From Candidatus Binatia bacterium (GTDB lineage: Bacteria; Desulfobacterota; Binatia; UBA12015), in NCBI GenBank assembly GCA_036563615.1, contig DATCMB010000014.1:372001-436000 (forward strand): a DNA stretch of 64,000 bases, written 5' to 3'. The translations under genes and the position numbers were made by a program. A model generated the notes under the pieces. That model searched no databases. It saw only the letters and a list, made by a program, of their open reading frames with translations, and was not told the origin of the DNA. Shown here one piece after another: positions 24,944-33,251 of this stretch; within the stretch, counting starts at the first letter, position 1, and every line of letters starts with the position of its first letter.

Positions 24944-25372
24944 GTGCCACCGACCTACGCAGAGAAGCGCTTCGCCGACTTCCGCGTCGGCGACCACGCC
25001 GAGGTCACGCGCACCTTCACGCAGGAGGACGTCGAGACCTTCGCGCGGCTCAGCGGCGATCACCACCCCGCGCACCTCGACGAGGCCTACGGGCGCGCGT
25101 CGCGCTTCGGCAGCCGGGTCGTGCACGGCATGCTGACCGCGAGCCTGGTGTCGGCGGCGAACGCGCTCCTGCTCGGCGTCCCGGGCGCGCTGTCGGTCGA
25201 GCAGACGCTGCGCTTCCTGCGCCCGGTGCGGGTCGGCGACACGATCACCGCGCGCTCCGAGGTCGTGCAGATCCTGCCCGCGCAGAAGCGGCTGCGCTGC
25301 CGCACGACCTGCCGCAACCAGCGCGGCGAGCTCGTGCTCGCGGGCGAGGCGATCGAGCAGAAGGACGAGTGA
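24944..25372 (+). CDS. MaoC-like (R)-specific enoyl-CoA hydratase/dehydratase
   Basis: 142 residues from GTG. A single hot-dog domain carries the hydratase-2 signature: FARLSGDHHPAHLDEAY with Asp and His (D-x-H-P-x-H) and GSRVVHGMLTASLVSAANA. Family members hydrate enoyl-CoA or enoyl-ACP to the (R)-3-hydroxy form, feeding PHA synthesis or fatty-acid pathways. It stands alone in its own transcription unit. An ATG would be absent in this region, so GTG 24944 is the natural start. Confidence 0.9.
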   Translation: MPPTYAEKRFADFRVGDHAEVTRTFTQEDVETFARLSGDHHPAHLDEAYGRASRFGSRVVHGMLTASLVSAANALLLGVPGALSVEQTLRFLRPVRVGDTITARSEVVQILPAQKRLRCRTTCRNQRGELVLAGEAIEQKDE

Positions 25373-25447
25373 GCAGCGCGCGCACGGGCGGAGCTGGGCA
25401 CGCGACGCTCCGCTGCAGCACGCCGACGCCCGCGCGCACGGCAGAGC

Positions 25448-25831
25448 TCAGCGCGCCGGCAGGAGACGCGGCGGCGTCGCGCGCAGGTCGATCGCGTCGC
25501 CCTGCCCTGCCTGCAGCCGCGCAAGGTCGGATGCCGCACGCGCGCGCAGCGCGCCGAGCGCGATGCCGAGCGCGTCGTCCGGCAGATCTGCGAGCTTGAC
25601 GAGCCCGAGCTCGAGCATGCGCGCCGCGCCGTCGTAGCCGTGCGCGAGCTTGTGGTAGCCGACTGCGACCTGGATCAGGCCGAGGAAGAGCGGCCACAGC
25701 GCGTCGGGCACGTCGTCGAGCGCTTCCTCGAGCACCTCGTGCGCCTCGAAGAAGCGCCCGGCGTTGAACTCGCGTGCCGCGTCGAGAACCACGCGGCGAA
25801 GTTCTCCGTCGCTCTTCGGCGTCGCCGTCAA
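25448..25831 (-). CDS. DUF309 protein
   Basis: 127 residues. The DUF309 signature is clear: FNAGRFFEAHEVLEEALDD, LFLGLIQVAVGYHKLAHG, GAARMLELGLVKL. The HExxxE-like FEAHEVLEE suggests a metal site, but the function of the family is unknown. The best start is a TTG at 25831 that overlaps the TGA of the glycosyltransferase gene by four bases (TTGA), so the two are translationally coupled. No closer ATG or GTG precedes the conserved region. Confidence 0.82.
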   Translation of the reverse strand: MTATPKSDGELRRVVLDAAREFNAGRFFEAHEVLEEALDDVPDALWPLFLGLIQVAVGYHKLAHGYDGAARMLELGLVKLADLPDDALGIALGALRARAASDLARLQAGQGDAIDLRATPPRLLPAR

Positions 25832-27132
25832 TGGAAGAGGAATACCCTCTGCGCGAGGTCGATGCGCGCGTAGAAGACGAGCGTCAGCGCGCACAGCACC
25901 CAGGCGAGCGCGAGCGCGGGCACGGTCCACGCGGGACGCGCGAGCAGCGCGCGCGCGGCGAGCAGCGCGAAGGCCGGGAACGCGGGCAGGAAGTAGCGGT
26001 TGTCGGGCAGCGTCAGGACGAGCGGCACGCTGACGAGCGCGATCCACGCGAGCACCAGCACGTCGCTCGCGCTGCGGTCGCGAAACGCGCGCACGGCGCC
26101 GAGCAGCACGAAGGGGACGACGTAGACGCCGAGCGCCGACGGCGTCTTGGTGAAGATCGAGTCGAGCGCCCAGCCGGGCGAGCGGCTCGCGACGGTCACC
26201 AGCTGGGCGATGCGGTCCTGCTGCGCACCGAGAAGACCCGCCTCCCACGCGAAGTCGAGCCACAGGAGCACGATGGCGAGCGCGATCGCGCCCACCGTCG
26301 GCAGGTAGCGGGGCAAGAGCGGCGTCGCGCGGAAGATCAGGACGAGCACGAGCAGCACCGGCACGACGAGCAGCATCGTGTACTTGACGAGCATGCCGAC
26401 GCCGATCGCGAGCCCGAGCGCGACCGCGAGCCCGTCGCGCGGCTCCCGGACGAGTCGCAGCGCGAGCAGCACCGCGAGCAGGAAGAAGAACGTGAGCGGC
26501 ATGTCGTTGGTCGCGGCCGACGCGATGCGCACGAAGAGCGGCGACGCGAGCAGCACGAGGCTCGCGACCAACGCCGTCGCGCGGTCGTAGAGCTGCTCGA
26601 AGATCAGGTAGGCGGCGGCGATCGCGCCGCAGCCGAAGACGAGGTTCAGGAGGCGCAGCGCCTTGAGACGCGGTCCGACGAGATCCGCGAGCGTACCGTA
26701 GAGCATCGGCACGAGCGGCGGGTGCTGCGGGCCGAGCCACGGGTTCTCGCCGTAGCGCGCGAACAGCTCCCGCGCGCCGCCGCGCGCCCAGGTCTCGGCG
26801 GCGTGCAGGACCCACTTCTCGTCCCAGCTCGGCGCCTGCTGCGTGAACGCGCTCGCGACGCCGACGCCCACGGTCGCGGCAAGCAGCACGGCGAGCGCGC
26901 GCCCGCGCGTCGCCGCAGCACCGAGCAGCAGCTCGCGCAGGCGCAGCGCGCTCGACGCCGGCACGAACGCGAGCGCGAGCGCGGCTGCGAAGCCCGCGCC
27001 GGCGAGCGTCGCGACGAGCCCGTGCGCCGCGCTGCCGTAGGGACGCGCGCGCACGACGAGGAAGCCCGCCTGCAGCAGCGCCATCGCGAGCAGCAGGAGC
27101 CGCTGCCGCGTCGTCTCCGAGAGAGCCGGCAT
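25828..27132 (-). CDS. GT39/ArnT-like polytopic glycosyltransferase
   Basis: 434 residues with about 11 membrane helices. The first external loop has SWDEKWVLHAAETWARGG and NPWLGPQHPPLVPMLYG, the acidic DE pair and the PPL segment of the ArnT/PMT family that uses a polyprenyl-phosphate sugar donor. Later segments include RIASAATNDMPLTFFFLLAV and LTLPDNRYFLPAFPAFALL. It probably glycosylates lipid, lipid A or a cell-envelope polymer in the periplasm. The acceptor is unknown. Upstream of DUF309 and coupled to it. Confidence 0.85.
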   Translation of the reverse strand: MPALSETTRQRLLLLAMALLQAGFLVVRARPYGSAAHGLVATLAGAGFAAALALAFVPASSALRLRELLLGAAATRGRALAVLLAATVGVGVASAFTQQAPSWDEKWVLHAAETWARGGARELFARYGENPWLGPQHPPLVPMLYGTLADLVGPRLKALRLLNLVFGCGAIAAAYLIFEQLYDRATALVASLVLLASPLFVRIASAATNDMPLTFFFLLAVLLALRLVREPRDGLAVALGLAIGVGMLVKYTMLLVVPVLLVLVLIFRATPLLPRYLPTVGAIALAIVLLWLDFAWEAGLLGAQQDRIAQLVTVASRSPGWALDSIFTKTPSALGVYVVPFVLLGAVRAFRDRSASDVLVLAWIALVSVPLVLTLPDNRYFLPAFPAFALLAARALLARPAWTVPALALAWVLCALTLVFYARIDLAQRVFLFH

Positions 27133-27178
27133 GAGATCGGGCGGCGATTGTCTGCGCGACGTCGCCCGGGTGCAAACG

Positions 27179-28030
27179 TCAAAGGTTGAGCAGCGCGACG
27201 CCGAGCACGACGACCGCCGACGCGACGACGCGACGCAGGCCGAACGGCTCGCCGAGCGACAGCGCGCCAAACAGCGCCGCCATCACGACGCTGGTCTCGC
27301 GCAGCGCCGACACCGGCGCCAGCGCCGCGCGGCTGTAGGCCCAGAGCACGAGCGCGTACGCCGTCGCCGCCATGACCCCGCCGAGCATGCCGCCGAGCAC
27401 GCCGCGCACGCCGTTCGTGGCAAGGAACGGCCGCACGCGCTCGCGACGAAAGAGCAGCACGAAGCCGCCGAGCGGCACGATCTCGAGCGCCTGCATCCAG
27501 AAGATGAAGGACAGCGCGCTCTCCGCGCGCCGGATGCCGATGCCGTCGATCAGCGTGAAGGAGGCGATCAGGAGTCCGGTGATCAACGCGTAGGTCACCG
27601 CGCGGCCGTCCTCCATCGCGCGCCGCCCGCTCGCGAGGCTCGCGATGCCGAGCGTGACCAGCGTCGCGCCGAGGTAGCCGGTCGCGAAGAGCTGCTCGCC
27701 CGCGAGGGGTCCCGCGAGCAGCGCGACCACGAGCGGCGAGGTGCCGCGCGCGATCGGATAGACCTGGCTTAGGTCGCCGACCGCGTACGAGCGCAGCAGG
27801 AAGAAGAAGTACACGTTGTGCACCGCCACGCTCGCGACGAGGAACGGCACGCTCTCGGGGTTCGGCAGCGCGACGAACGGCAGCAGCAGCGCGCTCGCGA
27901 GCGACCCCGTGCCGATGATCGTCGTCTGCACGAGCAGGCGGTCGCCGCCGATCTTGACGAGCACGTTCCACGCCGCGTGCAAGGCGGCGGCGAGCAGGAC
28001 GAGCAGCGCGACCCCGGGCGGGAGCTCCAT
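27179..28030 (-). CDS. EamA/DMT-family transporter
   Basis: 283 residues, ten predicted helices in two EamA repeats. Typical features: LLAAALHAAWNVLVKIGGDR at the N-terminus, VYPIARGTSPLVVALLAGPL and the second repeat AYSRAALAPVSALRETSVVMA followed by LGEPFGLRRVVASAVVVLG. DMT transporters export amino acids, metabolites or drugs. The substrate is unknown. The gene starts 13 bases after a 40-codon ORF that is coupled to the lipoprotein gene upstream, so the three look like one operon. Confidence 0.9.
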   Translation of the reverse strand: MELPPGVALLVLLAAALHAAWNVLVKIGGDRLLVQTTIIGTGSLASALLLPFVALPNPESVPFLVASVAVHNVYFFFLLRSYAVGDLSQVYPIARGTSPLVVALLAGPLAGEQLFATGYLGATLVTLGIASLASGRRAMEDGRAVTYALITGLLIASFTLIDGIGIRRAESALSFIFWMQALEIVPLGGFVLLFRRERVRPFLATNGVRGVLGGMLGGVMAATAYALVLWAYSRAALAPVSALRETSVVMAALFGALSLGEPFGLRRVVASAVVVLGVALLNL

Positions 28031-28043
28031 GTCTACGCCTGCT

Positions 28044-28166
28044 TCAGCGCGCGAGCGCGCCGGCGGCGTGGCGCACGACGCTGCCCAACGCGTGGCGCAC
28101 GACGGCGCCGGTCGCGTGGCGCACGCAGGCGCCGACGAGATGCTGCAGGGACGTCGCGACGCTCAC
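28044..28166 (-). CDS. Possible 40-residue peptide with 8-residue repeats, coupled to the lipoprotein gene
   Basis: A GTG-initiated frame of 40 residues overlaps the stop of the upstream lipoprotein gene by four bases (GTGA), the classical coupling arrangement. It encodes three 8-residue repeats of the form VVRHAxGA (VRHATGA, VRHALGS, VRHAAGA) that would form a basic amphipathic helix. It stops 13 bases before the transporter start. No family is recognised. It may be a real microprotein or simply repetitive DNA that happens to stay open. Confidence 0.35.
   Translation of the reverse strand: MSVATSLQHLVGACVRHATGAVVRHALGSVVRHAAGALAR
28066..28128. repeat. Three direct repeats with a 24-bp period
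   Basis: The core GCGTGGCGCAC recurs at 28066, 28090 and 28114, exactly 24 bases apart, within the ORF at 28044. Because 24 is a multiple of three, the repeats are in phase with the peptide. No spacers, so this is not CRISPR. Confidence 0.75.
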
Positions 28167-29242
28167 GGCAGGAGCGGCAAGCCGCGGATCCCGACCTCGA
28201 TGCGCTCCGCGCCGCGCGCATTCGGCGAGGTGAACGGCGGCACCGCGAGCAGCGAGACGTAGAGCGTCTGGTCGCCGAACGGCCGGCTGCCGAACGCGAG
28301 GTTCGCGAGCACGCGGTCCGAGACGCCGACCAGCTTCTCGAGCACCGCGCCGCCCGGCGGCAGGAACCAGATTGCGCTCTCCTCGAGCGTGAAGTTCACC
28401 TCGGTGTCGAAGATCACGTACAGGTTGCCGGCCGCGTCGAAGGCGACGCCGTCGCCGAAGAGCGCGAAGTCCGCGACCACGGTCTCCGGCGTGCCGAAGC
28501 CCTCATCGTCGACGTCGACCACGAGCAGGCTCGCGACCGGGTCGGTGAGCCCGACGAAGGAGTGACCGCAGAACAGCGCCGTGTTCTCGGTCGCGATCCA
28601 GAGCCGGCCGTCGGGCGCGAAGGCGAAGCCGTTCGGGCCGCCCTCGTCCGCGACGTCGAAGCGCAGCACGGCGTCGACGCGGCCCGTCACCGGGTCGAAG
28701 CGGATCAGCTCGCCGAGGCAAGGGTCGCTCAGCAGCACGCGATCCTCGCGGTCGATCGCGACGTAGTTCGGCGCCACGAGCGGCTGCTCGCCGTCGGTCG
28801 TGAGCGGCGTCGTCACCTCGCCCGACGGCAAGACGCGGCGCAGAGCGCTGCCCGCCGAGTCGGCGACCCAGAGGTTGCCCGCGCGGTCGTAGGCGACGCC
28901 GAGCGGGTTCAGGAGCGGATCGCCGGTGAGCGGCAGCGAGCTCGCCTCGCCCTGCGGGTCGAGCGCGATCAACCCGCCGGGCACGCCCATCACCAGGCGC
29001 TCGCCGTCCGGCGTGAAGGCGAGGTCTTCCGTCGAGCCGGTGATGCCGCGCGCGGTGAGAAACGCGTCGACGTCACCGAAGGGCTCGAGCGCGCCCGGCT
29101 GCGGCCTCTGCGGTCCGGCGTCGCCGCAGCCGGCGAGCGTCGCGAGCGCGACGGCGCCGAGCGCGATCGCGCGCCGTGCGGCGCGGCGCGTGAGCCAGGA
29201 GAAACGCGCCCTGCGGCGCGTGCGAGAGCGTGCGGTCGGCAA
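28163..29242 (-). CDS. Lipoprotein with SMP-30/NHL-type beta-propeller
   Basis: 359 residues. A long N-terminal basic segment is followed by AIALGAVALATLAGCGD, a lipobox with Cys. The rest is a six-bladed propeller of the gluconolactonase/SMP-30/NHL group: DLAFTPDGERLVM, GVAYDRAGNLWVADSAGSAL, PNYVAIDREDRVLLSD, GFAFAPDGRLWIATE, GVAFDAAGNLYVIFD. Such lipoproteins act as sugar-lactonases or binding platforms in the periplasm. Catalytic metal residues of SMP-30 could not be confirmed, so a binding role is equally likely. Start may be nearer the lipobox. Confidence 0.82.
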   Translation of the reverse strand: MPTARSRTRRRARFSWLTRRAARRAIALGAVALATLAGCGDAGPQRPQPGALEPFGDVDAFLTARGITGSTEDLAFTPDGERLVMGVPGGLIALDPQGEASSLPLTGDPLLNPLGVAYDRAGNLWVADSAGSALRRVLPSGEVTTPLTTDGEQPLVAPNYVAIDREDRVLLSDPCLGELIRFDPVTGRVDAVLRFDVADEGGPNGFAFAPDGRLWIATENTALFCGHSFVGLTDPVASLLVVDVDDEGFGTPETVVADFALFGDGVAFDAAGNLYVIFDTEVNFTLEESAIWFLPPGGAVLEKLVGVSDRVLANLAFGSRPFGDQTLYVSLLAVPPFTSPNARGAERIEVGIRGLPLLP

Positions 29243-29337
29243 CAGGTCCCCTCCTCGTGGCGCCCGGAGCCGAGCGCGAGCCCTTGAAAGCGCGCGCCCG
29301 GCCCGCGGTCAAGCGTTCGCGGGCCAGGTCGCGAGCG

Positions 29338-29604
29338 TCAGTGGACGCGCGGGGCGCGTGCCGGAATCGGCCGCGGCGCGGGAGCCGGTGCGAGCGCCAG
29401 TGCGGGAACGGGTGCCGCCGGCGTGCGCGCCGGCCTCGGCAGCAGGCGAGGCAGGCGCAGCCCGCGGATCGAGGACCACAGGATCCCGACGGTGCTCACC
29501 ACGAGCGTCCCGAGCAGCGAGGCGAGCAACGCGGCCCGCGGCCCGAACGGCACGACCTGGTCCGCGACCGGACCGGCGAGAGCGGTGAAGTCGAAGAATC
29601 CCAT
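29338..29604 (-). CDS. Small single-pass membrane protein with Pro/Ala-rich tail
   Basis: 88 residues preceded by AAAGGGG. One hydrophobic helix (AALLASLLGTLVVSTVGILW, about 23-42) follows a short periplasmic or cytoplasmic head (MGFFDFTALAGPVADQV). A basic and Pro/Ala-rich tail ends PIPARAPRVH. No family recognised. Its ribosome site and independent position between the lipoprotein and NnrU genes support a real gene. Flanking regions 29243-29337 and 29605-29769 show nothing else. Confidence 0.6.
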   Translation of the reverse strand: MGFFDFTALAGPVADQVVPFGPRAALLASLLGTLVVSTVGILWSSIRGLRLPRLLPRPARTPAAPVPALALAPAPAPRPIPARAPRVH

Positions 29605-29769
29605 GATGACCCCTTTCTGCAATCCTCCCACGGTCGAAATTTGGCCGGGCGACGTCCGGTCGAAGCGACTCGACGCACACCCAGCAAGCATCGAGTTCGA
29701 AATAATCCCGGTACGCGGCCGTGGGAAGGGGTCGCGCTCCCACGATCGTCGCGGTCGACGCTCGACGCG

Positions 29770-30582
29770 CTATGCTTGACGAGGCTGCGAGGAGACCGCT
29801 GCGGAGCGGCGCGCCCGTCGCGTCCCGGCGTACACGGCCTGGAGGCTCAGCACGGCGGCGCCGCCCACCACCATGGCGATCGAGATCGGGCCGATGTGCG
29901 CGGTCAGCGTCGCGTGCACGGCGCGCAGCAGCCACGCGAGCGCGATCCCGACGACGATCGCGGCGAGCGGCACGTCGCTCCACGCGAGCGTCTGCCGACC
30001 GCGCAGGACCGCCGCGAACGGCAGCGCGGAGGTCTGCCGCAGGTAGTCTGCGAACGGCTCGCCGTGCGCCGCGAGCAGCTTGCGATCGACGTGCACCATG
30101 CCGAGCGTCGCGAGCAGCACGAAGCCCGCCCAGAACGTCGTCCCCGAGAGCCGGGTCGCGAGCAGCGCGTGGGCGGTCGCGAACAGCGCGAGCCCGACGA
30201 AGAACGGGTGGCGCGTGATGCGCGCCACGCCGACGACGCGCCACGGCCGCGGTCCGGAGAAGGTCGCGGCGTAGGGCGAGCGCAGATAGCTCGCGAAGGA
30301 GCTCGCCATGAGCACGAGCCCGAGCACGAGCACGCCGATCAGAAGCGGTCGCAGCCCGGCGACCGCGCCGAGCGCCGGGCCGGGAAGCCCTCGCGTCGCG
30401 AAGCGCTCGTAGCCGAGCGCGAGCAGCGAGAACGTCACCGCGGCGACGATCCAGAAGAGCAGCACGAAGCCCTTCTCGCCGAGCCGCGCGACCAGCCGCT
30501 CCCGCACCGGCCGTACCGCGAGCCCGACGTGCGTGCCGCCGAACAGCAGCCACAGCGCAGCGACCACGAGCGTTGGCTCCAT
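29770..30582 (-). CDS. NnrU-like/isoprenylcysteine-methyltransferase-like membrane protein
   Basis: 270 residues, about seven membrane helices. The family pattern is ALWLLFGGTHVGLAVRPVR at the N-terminus, ARITRHPFFVGLALFATAH and GMVHVDRKLLAAHGEPFAD. NnrU was named from a Rhodobacter gene near nitric-oxide reductase; related proteins are methyltransferase-like. The biochemical role is unsettled. A near-perfect ribosome site (AAAAGGAGGT) lies before the ATG and a palindrome lies about 37 bases further upstream. Confidence 0.82.
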   Translation of the reverse strand: MEPTLVVAALWLLFGGTHVGLAVRPVRERLVARLGEKGFVLLFWIVAAVTFSLLALGYERFATRGLPGPALGAVAGLRPLLIGVLVLGLVLMASSFASYLRSPYAATFSGPRPWRVVGVARITRHPFFVGLALFATAHALLATRLSGTTFWAGFVLLATLGMVHVDRKLLAAHGEPFADYLRQTSALPFAAVLRGRQTLAWSDVPLAAIVVGIALAWLLRAVHATLTAHIGPISIAMVVGGAAVLSLQAVYAGTRRARRSAAVSSQPRQA

Positions 30583-30618
30583 CGCGGACCTCCTTTTCGA
30601 GTCGAGCCGCCCGACCGT

Positions 30619-30640
30619 ACGTTCAGAATTTTCTGAACGT
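30619..30640. promoter_or_regulatory. 22-bp palindromic operator upstream of the NnrU-like gene
   Basis: ACGTTCAGAA and TTCTGAACGT form perfect 10-bp arms around TT. It is AT-rich in a GC-rich genome and 37-58 bases upstream of the NnrU-like start, so a dimeric repressor or activator site is likely. The regulator is not in view; the site was not matched to a known consensus. The rest of 30583-30835 holds nothing else. Confidence 0.6.
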
Positions 30641-30835
30641 GCGGGTCAGTAAAGGCGCCACTCGCAGTCGGCAGGGACGATCCGACCAACGGCGCCTGGA
30701 GGTCGCGTACGCGCGCACGGGACCGGGCGACCGGCATCGTCGTGGACGGCCTGGGCGCCGCGGCGGCGACCTCCGGCGTCCTGTCGCAGCTCCAGGGACG
30801 GGGCTTTCGAGCGAGGCGGCTCGCGCGCGGCGCGG

Positions 30836-32305
30836 CTACTCGGCGGGCGCGGATTCCTCCGCGGGCGCAGGCTCCTCGCCCGGCTCCGACACCGCAGCAG
30901 CCGGCGTCGCCGCCGCGTCGCCCGCTCCGGGATCGCTCTCGCCTCCATCCTCCGGCACGCCGTGCGACGCGCCACCGTGCGGCACGCCGCCGCGCGCCGG
31001 CTCGAGGCCCAGCAGCACCGACACCGGGATCGGCTTCTGCACCCCCGCGCGCAGCGCCGGGTCCTTGCTGGTGTCGTGGTAGAGGTGACACAGCACGCAC
31101 TCGACGCCCGCCGAGGTCGTCGGGTCCGGACCGTGGCAGCGCTCGCAGAGCTCCTTGCCCGGCAGGTTGACGTCGCTGGTCGGCGCGCTCTGGCGCACGG
31201 TCGCGTGGCAGTCCTCGCAGCGCAGCATCTCGTGCTTGCGGTGGCCGAAGACGGCGAAGCGGAACCAGCGCCGCGGGACGTCGGTCGGGGCGACCACCGG
31301 CAGCTCGCCGCCCGGCACGTACGGCGCCTGCGCGTCGTGGCACAGGAAGCAGTACTTGTTGTGCTCGAGCAGCGGGGCGCGGTCGTCGAACGGGCGGTAG
31401 AGCTCGGCCTCGAGCCGCTCGAGCCAGGTGCGCTGGTACTCGCGCAGCGAGCGCGACTCGTCGATCGGGCCGCGGTCGCGGACGCCGGGCAGCAGGGTCT
31501 CGCGCGTCGAGAAGATCTCGTCGGCGCGCGCCACGCCGATCACCAGGAGCTGCGCGGCGAGGCTGCGGCGCACCTGCTGCGGAGCCTCGTGCGGCGCCTC
31601 GATCGAGCCGACCGGCCCCGGCACCGTCTGCGCGTGGCAGCAGCGGCAGTCCCGCTCGAAGGTCACCGGCTGCATGAGCATGCCGGTCGCGTCGAGGCGG
31701 TGGCAGCTCGCGCACGTCAGCGCGCGGTACGGCTCGCACTGCTCGCTGTCCGGGGCGGCGGTGCGCACGTTGTCCGACGTCAGGTGAATTTCGTGGTTGA
31801 AGCGCAGCCTTGCGGGGTCGCGTGCGTCCTCGCGCAGCGGCGCGAACTGCGGGTGGTCGGCGAAGCTCGCGACGTCGCGCGCGATCTCCGGCTCGGCGCG
31901 CTCGCTCTGCAGGTCCCCGTGGCAGACGACGCACGCCTGGTCGTGGACGTCGAGCAGCCCGGTGTCGCCGAGGTGCTCGACGTGGCACTCGCGGCAGTCC
32001 GCCTCGCGCACGACCCATTGCGAGTGCGTGCGCGCCGGATGGCAGGCGAGGCAGGCGTCGTTGCGGACGTTCTGGAAAGGGTCGTGGCAGTCCTCGCAAC
32101 GCGCGCCGAAGGTCGCGTGATTCTGCGTGACGGGTCCGGGCGAGTACTGCAGCGCGCCCTGCGTGCTCGTCATCCAGAACCACAGCCCGAGGCCGAGCGC
32201 GGCCGCGAGCAGACCGACCAGCAGGTAGCGGCGACGGAAGAAGTCCGGGCGCGGGAAGCGATCGAAGCGCAGGCGCGCCGCGATGTCCTTGCTCGAGCGC
32301 GCCAT
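30836..32305 (-). CDS. Membrane-anchored decahaem cytochrome c
   Basis: 489 residues. An uncleaved N-terminal helix (YLLVGLLAAALGLGLWFWM) anchors a periplasmic domain with ten CxxCH motifs: CEDCH, CLACH, CRECH, CVVCH, CASCH, CRCCH, CFLCH, CEDCH, CERCH and CVLCH. Extra His residues such as NHEIHLT and FGHRKHEM should be distal ligands. A Pro/Glu/Ala-rich tail closes the protein. It is the last gene of a run with the kinase, the FHA-ferredoxin and the cytochrome b-like protein, so it likely receives electrons from the membrane. GTG 32317 is an alternative start; ATG 32305 is preceded directly by GAGAGG. Confidence 0.9.
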   Translation of the reverse strand: MARSSKDIAARLRFDRFPRPDFFRRRYLLVGLLAAALGLGLWFWMTSTQGALQYSPGPVTQNHATFGARCEDCHDPFQNVRNDACLACHPARTHSQWVVREADCRECHVEHLGDTGLLDVHDQACVVCHGDLQSERAEPEIARDVASFADHPQFAPLREDARDPARLRFNHEIHLTSDNVRTAAPDSEQCEPYRALTCASCHRLDATGMLMQPVTFERDCRCCHAQTVPGPVGSIEAPHEAPQQVRRSLAAQLLVIGVARADEIFSTRETLLPGVRDRGPIDESRSLREYQRTWLERLEAELYRPFDDRAPLLEHNKYCFLCHDAQAPYVPGGELPVVAPTDVPRRWFRFAVFGHRKHEMLRCEDCHATVRQSAPTSDVNLPGKELCERCHGPDPTTSAGVECVLCHLYHDTSKDPALRAGVQKPIPVSVLLGLEPARGGVPHGGASHGVPEDGGESDPGAGDAAATPAAAVSEPGEEPAPAEESAPAE

Positions 32306-32309
32306 CCTC

Positions 32310-33251
32310 TCAACCACCCGGCTTGTAGGACAGCGCGTACCAGATGTGGAGCGCGGTCAAGATGAAGAGCGTGAACGACAGCGGCGCGTGCACGAACAGC
32401 CAGCCGTGCAGCCAGCGGTGCAGCCGCATCTGCACCTCGAGCTGGCGCGACTCCTCGCACAGCGCGGCGAGCTTCGCGATCCGCGGCGCCCAGTCCTCGG
32501 GGGCGTCGAGCAGCGCCGCCTCGACGTCCGGCAGCGGGCTCTTGCGCGGCGCCTGCGCGCCGGTCGTCGGCAGCCCGCGTCGCAGGTACGGCCGCACCTG
32601 CTGGAGGTAGAGGTCGCGCAGCCGCTCGGATCCGGGCGCGGGCGTCTCCGCCGGCTCCTCGCGCGTCGTCTTCTTCCAGTAGCCCGGACGCGACGCCTGC
32701 AGCGCGGCCTCCTCGGCGAGACGCTTCTGCTCCTCGACCGCCTCGGGCAGCGGGCCCGTCACCGCCGCGACGGTCTCGTACGCATCGACCGCGAGGCCTT
32801 CGCTCACGTGGTCGATCTGGCCGTGCAGCGTCTCGAGCGGTACGCGCGCGGTGATCAGCGACGGCACGAACTGCTGCAGCGTCAAGCCGAAGATGCCGCT
32901 CACGGTGACGATCGCGAACAGCACCATGAGCCACGTCGTCAGCGGACCGCCGAGGCGGAAGCCGGCGTGGAACAGGATGAACGGCACCGCGAGCAGCGAC
33001 AGCCAGATGTGCGCCCGCATCCACGCCTGCGCGCTGCCGATCCGCCAGGTGCGGACCTTCTTGCGCGCCGCGAGCAGCCCCGCGACGACCATGAACGTCG
33101 TCCCGACGACGCCGTAGAAGATCCCCATCCAGCTGCCGCCCGACGGCCCGTAGGGTCGGCTCGACACGTAGGCCACGTAGGAGGCGATGCCGGCGACGGT
33201 GAGCACGGCTGCGGCGATGGCCCAATTTCGGTGGTCGCGGTTGATCAGCAC
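32310..33251 (-). CDS. Cytochrome b-like integral membrane electron-transfer protein
   Basis: 313 residues. About five membrane helices with His residues that could bind haem b: AHIWLSLLAVPFILFHAG, HRWLHGWLFVHAPLSF and FILTALHIWYAL. A soluble loop of about 120 residues sits between helices four and five. The arrangement resembles membrane subunits that take electrons from a ferredoxin-type partner. The GTG start overlaps the TAG of the FHA-ferredoxin gene by one base (TAGTG), which implies coupling. The exact family is not recognised. Confidence 0.78.
   Translation of the reverse strand: MLINRDHRNWAIAAAVLTVAGIASYVAYVSSRPYGPSGGSWMGIFYGVVGTTFMVVAGLLAARKKVRTWRIGSAQAWMRAHIWLSLLAVPFILFHAGFRLGGPLTTWLMVLFAIVTVSGIFGLTLQQFVPSLITARVPLETLHGQIDHVSEGLAVDAYETVAAVTGPLPEAVEEQKRLAEEAALQASRPGYWKKTTREEPAETPAPGSERLRDLYLQQVRPYLRRGLPTTGAQAPRKSPLPDVEAALLDAPEDWAPRIAKLAALCEESRQLEVQMRLHRWLHGWLFVHAPLSFTLFILTALHIWYALSYKPGG

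Noticed and set aside
28066..28128. Possible CRISPR-like repeats
   Set aside because: The 24-bp units are adjacent with no unique spacers, and no cas genes are nearby.
29686..29712. GAGTTCGAAATAATCCC as a tRNA T-loop
   Set aside because: The stem partners and acceptor arm of a tRNA could not be found around it.
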